Shown: positions 43,446 to 51,408, numbered from the stretch's first letter. The stretch: 64,000 nucleotides of DNA from a virus (IMGVR_UViG_3300030329_003954:27107-91106); one strand, 5' to 3'. Made by a program: numbers and translations. Notes: a model not told the origin generated them from the sequence alone.

Positions 43446-44413
43446 CTATGAGTAATAAGAAAGCTTTAATAACTGGCATCGCAGGCCAAGACGGTAGTTA
43501 CTTGGCAGAACTTCTTCTGTCCAAGGGGTATGAGGTTCACGGCATTGTGCGTCGTAACTCTGTGTCTGAAAATCAAGACAGCAGAATTAGAGATCTTGAT
43601 CTTACGTTGCACTACGGGGATCTTTTAGATGTCCCATCACTGACCAGAATTATATCAGAGGTTAAGCCTGATGAGGTTTACAACTTAGGCGCTCAAAGCC
43701 ATGTTAGAGTCAGCTTTGATGTCCCCTCCTTCACGATTCAAACAAACGCATTAGGTGTTCTAAATCTATTGGAGGTTTGCCGACAAGTTGTCCCCAACGT
43801 CAAGTTCTATCAAGCGAGTTCCTCTGAGATGTTTGGAAACTCTGTTGATGACGATGGGCATCAAAGAAAAACCACACCCATGACACCAACCTCGCCTTAC
43901 GGCTGTGCTAAGGTAATGGGCTACAACTTAGTTAGACACTATCGAGCAGCTTACAATATGCACGCTTGTAACGGTATTCTGTTTAATCACGAGTCTCCAA
44001 GACGAGGTTCAAACTTTGTTACTAACAAGATTGTAAAGGGTGCTGTGGAGATTAAGAAAGGTAAGAGAAAGAAGCTTGCCTTAGGCAATCTGAATGCTTC
44101 AAGAGATTGGGGGCACTCTAAGGATTACGTTCGAGCGATGCATATGATTGTAAACAATGACAAAGCCGGAGACTGGGTTGTGGCGACAGGTGAAAGCCGA
44201 ACGATTAGAGACATGTGCAAAGTTACTTTCGAAAAGCTTGGACTTAACTACGAAGACTACGTTGAAGTAGACCCCAAGTATTTTAGGGCTCAAGAGCTTG
44301 ATTTCTTAAAAGGAGATTCCTCTGAGATTAGAGAGGTGTTAGGCTGGAAACCTGAATATACTTTTGAAAGTATGGTTGAAGAGATGGTTGACCACTGGAT
44401 GGAGATTGTGTAA
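43442..44413 (+). CDS. gmd: GDP-mannose 4,6-dehydratase
   Basis: Converts GDP-mannose to GDP-4-keto-6-deoxymannose, precursor of GDP-fucose and related 6-deoxy sugars. It is 323 residues. The Rossmann NADP site is LITGIAGQDGSYLAELL, the catalytic stretch is ASSSEMFG, and the Tyr-x-x-x-Lys pair lies in SPYGCAK. NHESPRRG and LGNLNASRDWGH are diagnostic of Gmd. No GDP-fucose synthase was seen here, so the reductase must come from host or elsewhere. ATG 43442 overlaps the previous stop; 43448 is also possible. Confidence 0.92.
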   Translation: MTMSNKKALITGIAGQDGSYLAELLLSKGYEVHGIVRRNSVSENQDSRIRDLDLTLHYGDLLDVPSLTRIISEVKPDEVYNLGAQSHVRVSFDVPSFTIQTNALGVLNLLEVCRQVVPNVKFYQASSSEMFGNSVDDDGHQRKTTPMTPTSPYGCAKVMGYNLVRHYRAAYNMHACNGILFNHESPRRGSNFVTNKIVKGAVEIKKGKRKKLALGNLNASRDWGHSKDYVRAMHMIVNNDKAGDWVVATGESRTIRDMCKVTFEKLGLNYEDYVEVDPKYFRAQELDFLKGDSSEIREVLGWKPEYTFESMVEEMVDHWMEIV

Positions 44414-44781
44414 TGGATCCTCGAAAGACAATAAAGTTTAATGAATATCAGGTAGCATGTAAGCGAACAGCCAACCCTGATATGTCTTGGGACGAAGCTA
44501 ATCTTAACTGGGCTTTAGGTATTGCTGGTGAGGCTGGTGAATACTGTGAATTAATTAAGAAAAAACATTTCCATGCAAAGCCACTGAATCGTCAAGATGC
44601 TAAGAAAGAACTTGGTGATATTCTTTACTATGTTGCAATGGCTGCTGCGAATCTTCAACTTGACCTCAGTGAAATTGCAGAGGCTAATGTAGAAAAATTA
44701 CTTGCTCGCTATCCTAATGGCTTTGTAAAGGGTGGTGGCGTTCGTCAAAGAAATAATGATCACGAAGACGATGGCTGCTAA
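44413..44781 (+). CDS. MazG-like nucleotide pyrophosphohydrolase
   Basis: A 122-residue all-alpha NTP-PPase. ALGIAGEAGEYCELIKK (about 35-51) and KKELGDILYYVAMAAANL (about 64-81) supply the Glu and Asp metal ligands of the MazG fold. It hydrolyses NTPs or dNTPs to monophosphates; phage versions may affect nucleotide pools or alarmones. TAATG overlap with gmd. Confidence 0.85.
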   Translation: MDPRKTIKFNEYQVACKRTANPDMSWDEANLNWALGIAGEAGEYCELIKKKHFHAKPLNRQDAKKELGDILYYVAMAAANLQLDLSEIAEANVEKLLARYPNGFVKGGGVRQRNNDHEDDGC

Positions 44782-44785
44782 CCAA

Positions 44786-44950
44786 CTAAGCGATTCGACT
44801 TTTAAGCTTCTCAATCTCATCCTCCAGCATTACTGAAGCATCGGCTAGCGTTTTTTTGTAGGTGTCTGTATCTTCGTAGGAAGAGCAAGGTCTCTCATCA
44901 CTTTGAATAGTGTTGATTTTATCAAGAAGCTGCCTGTGAGTATCAGTCAT
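44786..44950 (-). CDS. Small helical protein of unknown function
   Basis: A 54-residue acidic, coiled-coil-like protein whose ATG overlaps the upstream stop (TAATG). The frame is open further upstream, but this start fits the coupled arrangement. It converges on the MazG-like gene. No family recognised. Confidence 0.55.
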   Translation of the reverse strand: MTDTHRQLLDKINTIQSDERPCSSYEDTDTYKKTLADASVMLEDEIEKLKSRIA

Positions 44951-45228
44951 TAGCTTGCCTTTGTCATTAGAGTCGCGGCTGTGGTTATTAGTGAAAATAT
45001 CATACCCCAAAAAAGCCACCCCTGCTTCCACGTTCTTCTTTCTAGGGTCTCCAAAGCTCTTTTAATTCTTTTATGATCTTCAACGCAATTGGACAACTCT
45101 TCTAGTATTTCCTCCTGCTGTTTAGATAACAGTATTTGAAGCTCAATAGTTTTAGCGTGAACTTCAAGCTGTTGATTGAGGTCCGCTCTGGTGACCGTGT
45201 CGTTAGGGTTTTCAGGCACGATGGGCAT
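44950..45228 (-). CDS. Small membrane-anchored coiled-coil protein
   Basis: A 92-residue protein. Residues about 15-62 form a Leu/Glu/Gln-rich coiled coil, and GWLFWGMIFSLITTAATLM (about 70-88) is a single C-terminal membrane segment. A CTAAATA box lies about 16 nt before the ATG and may be a late promoter. The topology, cytoplasmic coil plus tail anchor, would suit an envelope or lysis-related role, which is unproven. Confidence 0.58.
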   Translation of the reverse strand: MPIVPENPNDTVTRADLNQQLEVHAKTIELQILLSKQQEEILEELSNCVEDHKRIKRALETLERRTWKQGWLFWGMIFSLITTAATLMTKAS

Positions 45229-45270
45229 GGTATATAAGTATTTAGTGCTGGTAAAAATAGAACTGGTTGG

Positions 45271-45276
45271 TATAAT
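45271..45276 (+). promoter_or_regulatory. -10 box TATAAT at leaderless start
   Basis: TATAAT ends 7 nt before the ATG at 45284; no ribosome site is present. Confidence 0.6.
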
Positions 45277-45283
45277 TTAAGCC

Positions 45284-45706
45284 ATGCAAACGTTCCTGCC
45301 GTATCCCGATTTCCTGTCCTCCGTCAAAGCTCTAGACTACCGCCGTCTTGGCAAGCAGCGCGTTGAGGCTATGCAACTAGTTAATAGCACCAATAAGCTC
45401 GCCGCTAACCCTAGTGCTAAGGTTGGTTGGGCTAATCACCCTGCCCGTACCATGTGGCGTGGTTACCTGCCTGCTCTCAAGCTGTACCATAATGTCTGCA
45501 TCCAGGAGTGGATTGACCGTGGTTACAACAACACCATGAAGTATTATGATCTTCCTGATGATATTCAAATGCCCGACTGGATTGGCGACGACCGAGTCCA
45601 CGCTAGCCATCGTTCTAACCTTCTTCGTAAGGATCCTGATTATTACGCTGTGCATGGCTGGACTGAGCCAGATAATATTGAGTATTTCTGGCCTGTAGAG
45701 CTATAA
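45284..45706 (+). CDS. Pyrimidine-dimer glycosylase family protein (endonuclease V-like)
   Basis: A 140-residue protein. MQTFLPYPDFLSSVKALDYRRLGKQRVEAMQ at the N-terminus and GWANHPARTMWRGYLPALKLYHNVCIQEWIDRGY (about 48-81) match the Pyr_excise / MSMEG_6728 group related to T4 DenV. Repair of UV-induced dimers is the expected function. Leaderless start; GC-ending codons. The recombinase gene follows after 6 nt. Confidence 0.75.
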   Translation: MQTFLPYPDFLSSVKALDYRRLGKQRVEAMQLVNSTNKLAANPSAKVGWANHPARTMWRGYLPALKLYHNVCIQEWIDRGYNNTMKYYDLPDDIQMPDWIGDDRVHASHRSNLLRKDPDYYAVHGWTEPDNIEYFWPVEL

Positions 45707-45707
45707 T
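45702..45707 (+). promoter_or_regulatory. -10 box TATAAT before uvsX
   Basis: TATAAT overlaps the stop codon of the upstream gene and ends 5 nt before the uvsX ATG. No Shine-Dalgarno is present. Confidence 0.6.
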
Positions 45708-45712
45708 ACTAC

Positions 45713-46690
45713 ATGAACAAAGACGTTTTAGCGAAGCTTAAGAATGCCTCTATGCTCTCGGAGCAGGAGCTTACACCAGACTTAATCTCTACGGGCTCGT
45801 ATGCTCTTAACAAAGTTATATCTGGTAAGTATAACGGTGGTGTGCCTATCGGCATGATCACGCAATTCATTGGTAAAGCATCCACGGCAAAGACCGTGTT
45901 TGGAACTCACATTTTACGTGAGGCTCAGAGAAAGGGCTACCACTCTGTCATCATAGATTCTGAGAACGCATACAATCCTAAGTTTGCAAAAACTCTGGGT
46001 GTAGATCCTGAGAAGTTGATCTATGCTGCACCGCCTACCGTTGAAGATTGCTTTGATACAATTGAGAAGATCATCAAAGCCATTCGTAGTGAGGACATGG
46101 GTACTCACCCTATCGTGATCTTCTACGATAGCTTGGCAGTGTCTCCCTCCAAGGCTGAGATGGATTCCGAGGGTTACGAGGGTAACAACATGCAAGGTGC
46201 GACTAGGGCCAAGCAGATAGGTGCAGCACTTCGTAAGCTTAACCCTACCTTGCGGCCAAATAACGTGGCTCTGGTTCTTGTGAATCAGATTAGAACAAAG
46301 GTCGGTGTCATGTATGGAGACCCCAGAACCTCTGCCGCAGGAGGCAATGCTCTTGAATATTATCTTGGAGTGAATCTAGAAACCTCAAAGACAGACCTAG
46401 TGGGTGATAAGGATAGTCCTACTGGGATTAGAGGTAAGGTCGTAAACAAGAAGAATAAGCTGATTGAGCCTTTCAAGACTTGTGAGTATGAGTTGATGTT
46501 CAACGAAGGTCTGAATCCCTACTATGGACTCTTGCCACACCTAGAACGCGACGGTATTGTAGAGCGTGGTGGATCCTGGTACACTGTCAAATCGACAGGT
46601 AAGAAATTCCAGTCTGCTCACCTCAAGGATCTTATTGAATCCGGTGATGAGGGAGTTGAACCTATTATTAATCTTCTAAATGAAGATTAG
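45713..46690 (+). CDS. uvsX: RecA-family recombinase (UvsX-like)
   Basis: Strand-exchange ATPase for recombination-dependent replication and repair. It is 325 residues. The P-loop is G54-KASTAKT, with Ala at position 59 where RecA/UvsX usually has Gly. Walker B is HPIVIFYDSLA, and VALVLVNQIRTKVGVMYGDPRTSAAGG contains loop L2 and the sensor Gln. It works with gp32 and the helical protein at 29566. Confidence 0.88.
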   Translation: MNKDVLAKLKNASMLSEQELTPDLISTGSYALNKVISGKYNGGVPIGMITQFIGKASTAKTVFGTHILREAQRKGYHSVIIDSENAYNPKFAKTLGVDPEKLIYAAPPTVEDCFDTIEKIIKAIRSEDMGTHPIVIFYDSLAVSPSKAEMDSEGYEGNNMQGATRAKQIGAALRKLNPTLRPNNVALVLVNQIRTKVGVMYGDPRTSAAGGNALEYYLGVNLETSKTDLVGDKDSPTGIRGKVVNKKNKLIEPFKTCEYELMFNEGLNPYYGLLPHLERDGIVERGGSWYTVKSTGKKFQSAHLKDLIESGDEGVEPIINLLNED

Positions 46691-46697
46691 TATATAC

Positions 46698-46703
46698 TAT
46701 AAT
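46698..46703 (+). promoter_or_regulatory. -10 box TATAAT at leaderless start
   Basis: TATAAT ends 5 nt before the ATG at 46709, just after the uvsX stop. Confidence 0.55.
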
Positions 46704-46708
46704 AACGT

Positions 46709-46924
46709 ATGGCAATCGAAGATAGACTTAGCATCATCATTGACGAGGCGTTGAAAAAGCAGTTATCTAACAGTAACGATATAAACGCCCCGTTTATTGA
46801 TATCGAGGACTACAAAAAGAAAACAGGCAAAAGATTTAGAATGACCAAAGCTCAACGTGAGTCTGGCCTTACACGAGAGCAAGCATTCCAGGAATTCATG
46901 GAAAATATGGTTGAAAAAGCATGA
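46709..46924 (+). CDS. Small protein of unknown function
   Basis: A 71-residue charged, helical protein with a basic centre (KKKTGKRFRMTKAQRE). It is leaderless after a TATAAT box and overlaps the next frame by ATGA. No family recognised. Confidence 0.55.
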   Translation: MAIEDRLSIIIDEALKKQLSNSNDINAPFIDIEDYKKKTGKRFRMTKAQRESGLTREQAFQEFMENMVEKA

Positions 46925-47133
46925 GTTTTATTCTTAAACGCATTGGGTTAATCATCTATGGTAATATATCAATATGGGAGTCGCTGGCAAATTTCGCCCT
47001 TTACGTCACACATCTCGATATCATTATCAAGCCTGTGGACTGGTCTATACCTTTTTATTTTTGGTATACAAACAAATTTATCAAAGGTAGCTACATCGCT
47101 AATCTTAAAACTAAACATGGGCAAGACATTTAG
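46921..47133 (+). CDS. Small hydrophobic protein of unknown function
   Basis: A 70-residue protein in an ATGA overlap. The first 55 residues are rich in Ile, Phe, Tyr and Trp, with two weakly hydrophobic stretches, so membrane association is possible. A competing frame (46958-47323) covers the same bases; the stop-start coupling favours this one. Confidence 0.42.
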   Translation: MSFILKRIGLIIYGNISIWESLANFALYVTHLDIIIKPVDWSIPFYFWYTNKFIKGSYIANLKTKHGQDI

Positions 47134-47323
47134 AAAAGAGAAAAGTTACGGACCCAGGCGTCCAAGACTAAATAGTCATAGAGATCTACCTGATTATCAA
47201 GATGACATCTTGGATGATGAGGACTTGTTTTATAACGACGAGGAATTATTAAATGGCAAACTACATTCTGAAGAACAAGATGTGGTCGGATCAGAAGATG
47301 AACCGACTCGTCAAGGAAATTAA
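47117..47323 (+). CDS. Small protein, basic N-terminus and acidic C-terminus
   Basis: A 68-residue protein starting MGKTFRKEKSYGPRRPR and ending in an Asp/Glu-rich tail. The frame is open upstream, but that part reads as a shadow of the previous gene. It overlaps the next gene by 71 nt, which is long, so confidence is modest. No family recognised. Confidence 0.45.
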   Translation: MGKTFRKEKSYGPRRPRLNSHRDLPDYQDDILDDEDLFYNDEELLNGKLHSEEQDVVGSEDEPTRQGN

Positions 47324-47654
47324 AGACAACGCAAAGTCTGATCGTGATGCAGCACAACAGTTGTTTGAGGACTGTAAAGATGCAATGCAGGATCTAGGTC
47401 AGGCTCGTGTTAACTTTGATGATAACGGCAATCCAAATGTGGATGCGTTCACAAAAATTATAGCTGCATCTACTAACGCACTTGGTCAGATGGGCACCGC
47501 AAACGAAAAACTTCTCAAATTGGCACAGACCATGCAGAAGTATCAACTTAAAGAGATGGATTTAGAGGGTAAAGCTGGCCCATCTCAGCAGGAGTTGAAT
47601 GGTTCACTATTTAGTAACTTAAATGCGATGCTCAACAAGGACAAAGATGCCTAG
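47253..47654 (+). CDS. Helical protein of unknown function
   Basis: A 133-residue, mainly helical protein (residues about 15-50 and 65-110) with a GAGG ribosome site. It overlaps the Clp-like ATPase start by 8 nt, so the two are coupled and may work together. No family recognised. Confidence 0.6.
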   Translation: MANYILKNKMWSDQKMNRLVKEIKDNAKSDRDAAQQLFEDCKDAMQDLGQARVNFDDNGNPNVDAFTKIIAASTNALGQMGTANEKLLKLAQTMQKYQLKEMDLEGKAGPSQQELNGSLFSNLNAMLNKDKDA

Positions 47655-49029
47655 AAAGACTAACAGTATTAAAGCGTTCTCTGCCGAGTTAAACTCCATC
47701 ATTCACGTTAAGCGTTTGACCGAGCGTCAAGGCAAAATCTTGTTTAATAAGTTGACAAAATTTATTAAGCAAACCGCCTCTGGTGAATTCGATTTCGTTA
47801 AGTATGTGAAGCTAGTCATCGCTGACTCGGTGACTACTGATGAGAAGAAAACTTTCATCTCAAGAATGGAGGAGGCTTCTAATGTAAAGGAGACAGTGAA
47901 TGATCCTTTGCTGGAGTATAAGCTGTTGGGTGCCTACTACAGTGCCATTGTCGAATACTACCCAGACTTTAGAATAGAGTATGTATGCTATGAGATCAAT
48001 GAAGTACTGCCTGAATCTTTCATCTTCGAAACTCTTGTTAATGATGCAAAAAAAGACGAAGAGTTTAAAAAGAAATTAGAAGAAAAGACAAACAAAAAGA
48101 AGAAGAAGAAAGAAAAGCCTCTAAGTTCTCTACAATCTATTGAATCTTTAGAGATTTTTTTAAAGAAAAATATCATAGGTCAGAACGAAGCCATTCGTGC
48201 AGTTCGCGATGCTGTGAAGCTTAAAGCTGCTGACTTTAGCACTCACATGAATCTTTTTTTTATTGGCAAGACGGGTCGTGGGAAGACTCAATTAGCTAGA
48301 AAGCTCGGCGAAAAATACTCAAAACATTTTTGGGTTATTAACTGTGCTGAGTTCACGAATGGACATGAAGTCAGCAGGCTTCTTGGCTCACCCCCTGGCT
48401 ATATTGGGCACTCTGAAAGTTCTTTGATAAAGGAGAAAGCAGACAAATCTAACAGATGGACAATTGTATTTGATGAAATCGAAAAAGCACATCCCAAGCT
48501 ATACAACATCCTGCTTAGTCTGCTGGATACAGGTACTCTTACTGATAATTCTGGCAATGAAATTGATCTCACAGACTCAATTTTTATTATGACATCGAAT
48601 TGTGGTCTTAAAGATTTAAAGACTGAAGCTGTGGGATTTAGGAGTGGCATCAGTTCGGCTGGTGACAAGGAGCAGATCATGAAATCTATTGAGACTACTT
48701 TCTCACCTGAGTTTCGTGGTCGCGTTGATGAATTTGTTTTCTTTAACGATTTAACACAAGATGACATTAAAGAAATAGCTAAACTGGCTCTTGCAAAATA
48801 TCCAATCAAAGCAACCCCAGAAATAGTTGATTACGTAATTAAACATGGTTATTCAGAAGAATTTGGAGCTAGAGATATTCAGCGCGTTCTTAAAAGACTC
48901 GTGGGCCTACCGCTTGCTGACGAAATCTTGGCTAATCGACAACCTGAGAACGGCACAGGTAAGTATGATGCAGAGGTTAGAGAAAATAAGTTAGAAATCA
49001 TTAACACTTTTGGCGGCTCATCACTATAA
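47647..49029 (+). CDS. AAA+ ATPase of Clp/Hsp100 D2 type
   Basis: A 460-residue protein from ATG 47647. The first ~165 residues are helical and phage-specific, ending in a Lys-rich linker. The AAA+ module follows: NIIGQNEAIRAVRDAVKL, Walker A FFIGKTGRGKTQ, pore-loop region GSPPGYIGH, Walker B WTIVFDEIEKAHP, and sensor regions IFIMTSNCG and FRGRVDEF. A Clp C-terminal small domain with EEFGARDIQRVLKRLV ends it. This matches only the second ATPase ring of ClpA/ClpB. An unfoldase or remodeller role is likely; partner unknown. Confidence 0.82.
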   Translation: MPRKTNSIKAFSAELNSIIHVKRLTERQGKILFNKLTKFIKQTASGEFDFVKYVKLVIADSVTTDEKKTFISRMEEASNVKETVNDPLLEYKLLGAYYSAIVEYYPDFRIEYVCYEINEVLPESFIFETLVNDAKKDEEFKKKLEEKTNKKKKKKEKPLSSLQSIESLEIFLKKNIIGQNEAIRAVRDAVKLKAADFSTHMNLFFIGKTGRGKTQLARKLGEKYSKHFWVINCAEFTNGHEVSRLLGSPPGYIGHSESSLIKEKADKSNRWTIVFDEIEKAHPKLYNILLSLLDTGTLTDNSGNEIDLTDSIFIMTSNCGLKDLKTEAVGFRSGISSAGDKEQIMKSIETTFSPEFRGRVDEFVFFNDLTQDDIKEIAKLALAKYPIKATPEIVDYVIKHGYSEEFGARDIQRVLKRLVGLPLADEILANRQPENGTGKYDAEVRENKLEIINTFGGSSL

Positions 49030-49036
49030 CTAAAAC

Positions 49037-49294
49037 ATGACATCTCAACAAACAGAACTCACTGCATATCTTATTGATGTGATGAGCCAGCTTAAAATAT
49101 TACAGTCTCGTGCTTCAAGAAGAAACAAGACTAAAAAGTTTAAAGCCATAGCCTCCATGCTCACTATCACATGGAGTCGAGCCAATGCAACATACAACTA
49201 TGTTAAAGCTGGCGGTCATGATGACTTCTCGGTGGTTATACAGCAGCAAATGTATGATCCCATTATTCAGTGGCTGGAGGGTGAGATTGCGTAA
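49037..49294 (+). CDS. Small helical protein of unknown function
   Basis: An 85-residue basic helical protein starting 7 nt after the Clp-like stop. The helices are Ser/Thr/Lys-rich up to residue 55, then it is acidic. No family recognised. Its end carries the GGAGG that serves the next gene. Confidence 0.55.
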   Translation: MTSQQTELTAYLIDVMSQLKILQSRASRRNKTKKFKAIASMLTITWSRANATYNYVKAGGHDDFSVVIQQQMYDPIIQWLEGEIA

Positions 49295-49478
49295 GCTTGC
49301 TGAGATAGGTAAATGCCAGTCTTGCGGAGACAAGGCTGAACTATACCTATACAACAAGGCTAAAACTTGCGCTACTTGTCTAGGAAGAGATGTTAGAGGA
49401 GTTACAAGACTAAGTATCTTAAAGAAGAATACAGGAAAGAAACATGAATTACGAAGACCTAGGAAAAGGAGTTGGTAA
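49287..49478 (+). CDS. Small zinc-finger protein
   Basis: A 63-residue protein with CQSC and CATC pairs about 18 residues apart and a very basic C-terminus, a probable single zinc ribbon binding nucleic acid. The start is taken as TTG 49287, which lies 6 nt after GGAGG; GTG 49281 is in frame but too close to that site. Confidence 0.52.
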   Translation: MRKLAEIGKCQSCGDKAELYLYNKAKTCATCLGRDVRGVTRLSILKKNTGKKHELRRPRKRSW

Positions 49479-49755
49479 GTTAGTGGCTGAAAAGCAGGCT
49501 GCTTACGGGGATTCTTTTGGAAAAGCTCATAAGATTCTTAAGGTATTGTTCCCAGATGGGATTAAGCCTGAGCAATATTTAGATGTGCTTACTATTTGTA
49601 GGGTAGTTGACAAACTCTTTAGATTGGCAACAGACCCAACTTATGGTGATGAATCTCCTTGGCGAGATATCTGTGGATACAGCCTTCTTAGTATGGGTAA
49701 GGATGCACGCGAATCTTCTAGAGAAGAATCTATCAGATTAGATGAAAATTCGTAA
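49444..49755 (+). CDS. Conserved phage protein (DUF1599/Nmad1-like)
   Basis: A 103-residue protein. GKLVAEKQAAYGDSFGKAHKILKVLFPDGI and YLDVLTICRVVDKLFRLAT, followed by ESPWRDICGYSLLS, are widespread in phages and resemble the nucleotide-modification-associated domain 1 group. Direct biochemical function is unknown; a nucleotide-handling role fits the MazG-like neighbour region. Confidence 0.58.
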   Translation: MNYEDLGKGVGKLVAEKQAAYGDSFGKAHKILKVLFPDGIKPEQYLDVLTICRVVDKLFRLATDPTYGDESPWRDICGYSLLSMGKDARESSREESIRLDENS

Positions 49756-49765
49756 CGTCCTGTGC

Positions 49766-49771
49766 TATAAT
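49766..49771 (+). promoter_or_regulatory. -10 box TGCTATAAT (extended) at leaderless start
   Basis: TATAAT preceded by TGC, an extended -10. It ends 7 nt before ATG 49779. An in-frame ATG at 49770 overlaps the box and is therefore rejected as the start. Confidence 0.62.
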
Positions 49772-49778
49772 GTCTTAC

Positions 49779-50372
49779 ATGGTAGAATTAACTGATAAAG
49801 AGTGGGCTCTCTATGAGGAGCGTTATGGCAAGCTGATGCACACCATCGCTATGAAGATTTCTGGCGATGATACCATCGCCAGCCACGAAGATAACTATGC
49901 GGACTTGTGTATCGCTGCCCTTGAATCAATAGAGGGCTTTGAAAAGAAAACGGGAGAAAAGTTTAAGGCAGCTATAAATAATAAGCTTTTTGATCAGTAT
50001 ACCAAAACTGTTCTTTGGAATCGTAAGGCAAAGAAGGGAATCCCTCTTTCCAAGAAGATGGACTTTAGGAACAAGCATTATTCAATCGATCAAGACCATG
50101 CCAACGGGGAGACCCAGGGCTTACATGATAGAATTGAAGACTCAAGGGCTCAATACGGACTGTCTGCCATCGAATTAGAGGACTTCACCAATGAGCAGCC
50201 TGAAGATGTTAAGAAAGTGATCAACGCGATCATGGGTAACCCTGGAATTCTTTCAAAAGATGGTAGCCTTAATCACTCGGCGTTAAGAAGTAGCACCGGA
50301 CTTTCAGTCCACTTCACTAACAAAGCGGTTAAAAAGCTTAGGCAGTCCATCAGGAGAGACTATGAGGTCTGA
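49779..50372 (+). CDS. Sigma-70-like factor (region 2)
   Basis: A 197-residue protein. Residues about 5-55 (YGKLMHTIAMKISGDDTIASHEDNYADLCIAALESIEGFE) resemble sigma region 2.1-2.2. The following segment with YTKTVLWNRKAKKG may be 2.3-2.4. The C-terminal VHFTNKAVKKLRQSIRRDY looks like a weak HTH end. It could redirect host RNA polymerase to a second promoter class. Similarity is modest. Confidence 0.58.
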   Translation: MVELTDKEWALYEERYGKLMHTIAMKISGDDTIASHEDNYADLCIAALESIEGFEKKTGEKFKAAINNKLFDQYTKTVLWNRKAKKGIPLSKKMDFRNKHYSIDQDHANGETQGLHDRIEDSRAQYGLSAIELEDFTNEQPEDVKKVINAIMGNPGILSKDGSLNHSALRSSTGLSVHFTNKAVKKLRQSIRRDYEV

Positions 50373-50571
50373 GCACTTAGAAGACATCATTAATAATGCT
50401 GTCCATAAAGTAGTGTGGGGAGATATGAAGCCCACAGAGTATGTGGCAGATTATGTGCATGGCACCATGCTTAGTCCTGAATGGGATGCTCTAGAAATGC
50501 TTCAATATGAGCTTATGGCTTTAAACATGCGTAAGCAATATGGCTTCGACCAACCTCCTGAACAGGATTGA
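50362..50571 (+). CDS. Small protein of unknown function
   Basis: A 69-residue acidic helical protein overlapping the sigma-like gene by 11 nt and the next gene by 32 nt. No family recognised. Confidence 0.5.
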   Translation: MRSEHLEDIINNAVHKVVWGDMKPTEYVADYVHGTMLSPEWDALEMLQYELMALNMRKQYGFDQPPEQD

Positions 50572-51235
50572 CTCCTACGTCCAAGCTCTCTTAGTTGATA
50601 ACAAGGAGAGAATTTGGACCTGTGCCACTGAGATTGCAAATAAATTTAAATTGCAAGTTGTTGAAACCACTGGCAGCACACGAATTGTTTTAAAGAAAAA
50701 AGGGTCTCGCACCGTAATCAAGGTGGGTTATCCAAACCACAATAAGGCTGAATATGCTGCCTACAAAGCCCTAGAATGCTCTGTGTTGGGTGATCTCCTT
50801 GCTCCCTGCCTCGGAGTAAGCAGCGGAGGTTACGCTCTTGAGATGCAATTTATACCGCGTGCCTTCCCTCAAGCGAGAGGAGAATATTACTGGTTCAACT
50901 CAGACTTTTCAAAGATGCGGGATCGACTTGAAAGCCACTTCTCCTTCATTAAGGAGTATAATAATTACGCATGGGGCGCAGACTTTCACGAGGAGAACAT
51001 GCGTGTTATGCGTAAAGGTAATGTAAAGATCATTGACTACAGCAACTTATTGGCTGACATGTTTTCTCGTAGATCTCAGACAACTGTGCAAGGAGCTATC
51101 AAAGGTGTTCTTAAGCTAAACTTCCCTAAGGTTAATATTCAACTGACGATGAAGGATCGTATCATCTCTTATCAGGATAATGACGTTTCTTACAAGGTTC
51201 CTGTTTATCCTCAACGATCAAAAGCTATAATCTAA
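50540..51235 (+). CDS. Protein-kinase-like phage protein
   Basis: A 231-residue protein. IVLKKKGSRTVIKVGY has the ATP-anchoring Lys pattern of a kinase N-lobe, and WGADFHEENMRVMRKGNVKIIDYSNLL (about 150-176) reads like the catalytic and metal-binding loops of aminoglycoside-phosphotransferase-type kinases (H-x-x-N...I-D). It lacks the full length of classical kinases. Substrate unknown. The tRNA promoter overlaps its 3' end. Confidence 0.55.
   Translation: MASTNLLNRIDSYVQALLVDNKERIWTCATEIANKFKLQVVETTGSTRIVLKKKGSRTVIKVGYPNHNKAEYAAYKALECSVLGDLLAPCLGVSSGGYALEMQFIPRAFPQARGEYYWFNSDFSKMRDRLESHFSFIKEYNNYAWGADFHEENMRVMRKGNVKIIDYSNLLADMFSRRSQTTVQGAIKGVLKLNFPKVNIQLTMKDRIISYQDNDVSYKVPVYPQRSKAII
51226..51231 (+). 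promoter_or_regulatory. -10 box of the tRNA cluster promoter
   Basis: GCTATAAT ends 11 nt before tRNA-Ile, so transcription would begin about 5 nt upstream of the first tRNA. It lies at the stop codon of the kinase-like gene. Confidence 0.6.
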
Positions 51236-51242
51236 GCATCAC

Positions 51243-51319
51243 GGGGTGATAGCTCAGTTGGTTAGAGCAGGGGTCTTATATACCTCAGGTCCCAGGTTCA
51301 AGTCCTGGTCACCCTACCA
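51243..51319 (+). tRNA. tRNA-Ile (TAT)
   Basis: Full cloverleaf with encoded CCA. The acceptor GGGGTGA pairs with TCACCCT, and the anticodon loop CTTATAT gives TAT, reading AUA. T-arm GGTTCAAGTCC present. Confidence 0.93.
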
Positions 51320-51320
51320 T

Positions 51321-51408
51321 GACAGTGTGGTGGAATTGGCATACACGACAGACTTAAAATCTGTTGACCATATCGGTCTTGCGGGTTCGAGTCCCGCCAC
51401 TGTTACCA
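51321..51408 (+). tRNA. tRNA-Leu (TAA)
   Basis: Class II tRNA with a long variable arm. The acceptor GACAGTG pairs with CACTGTT, the anticodon loop CTTAAAA gives TAA reading UUA, and the CCA is encoded. Confidence 0.93.
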
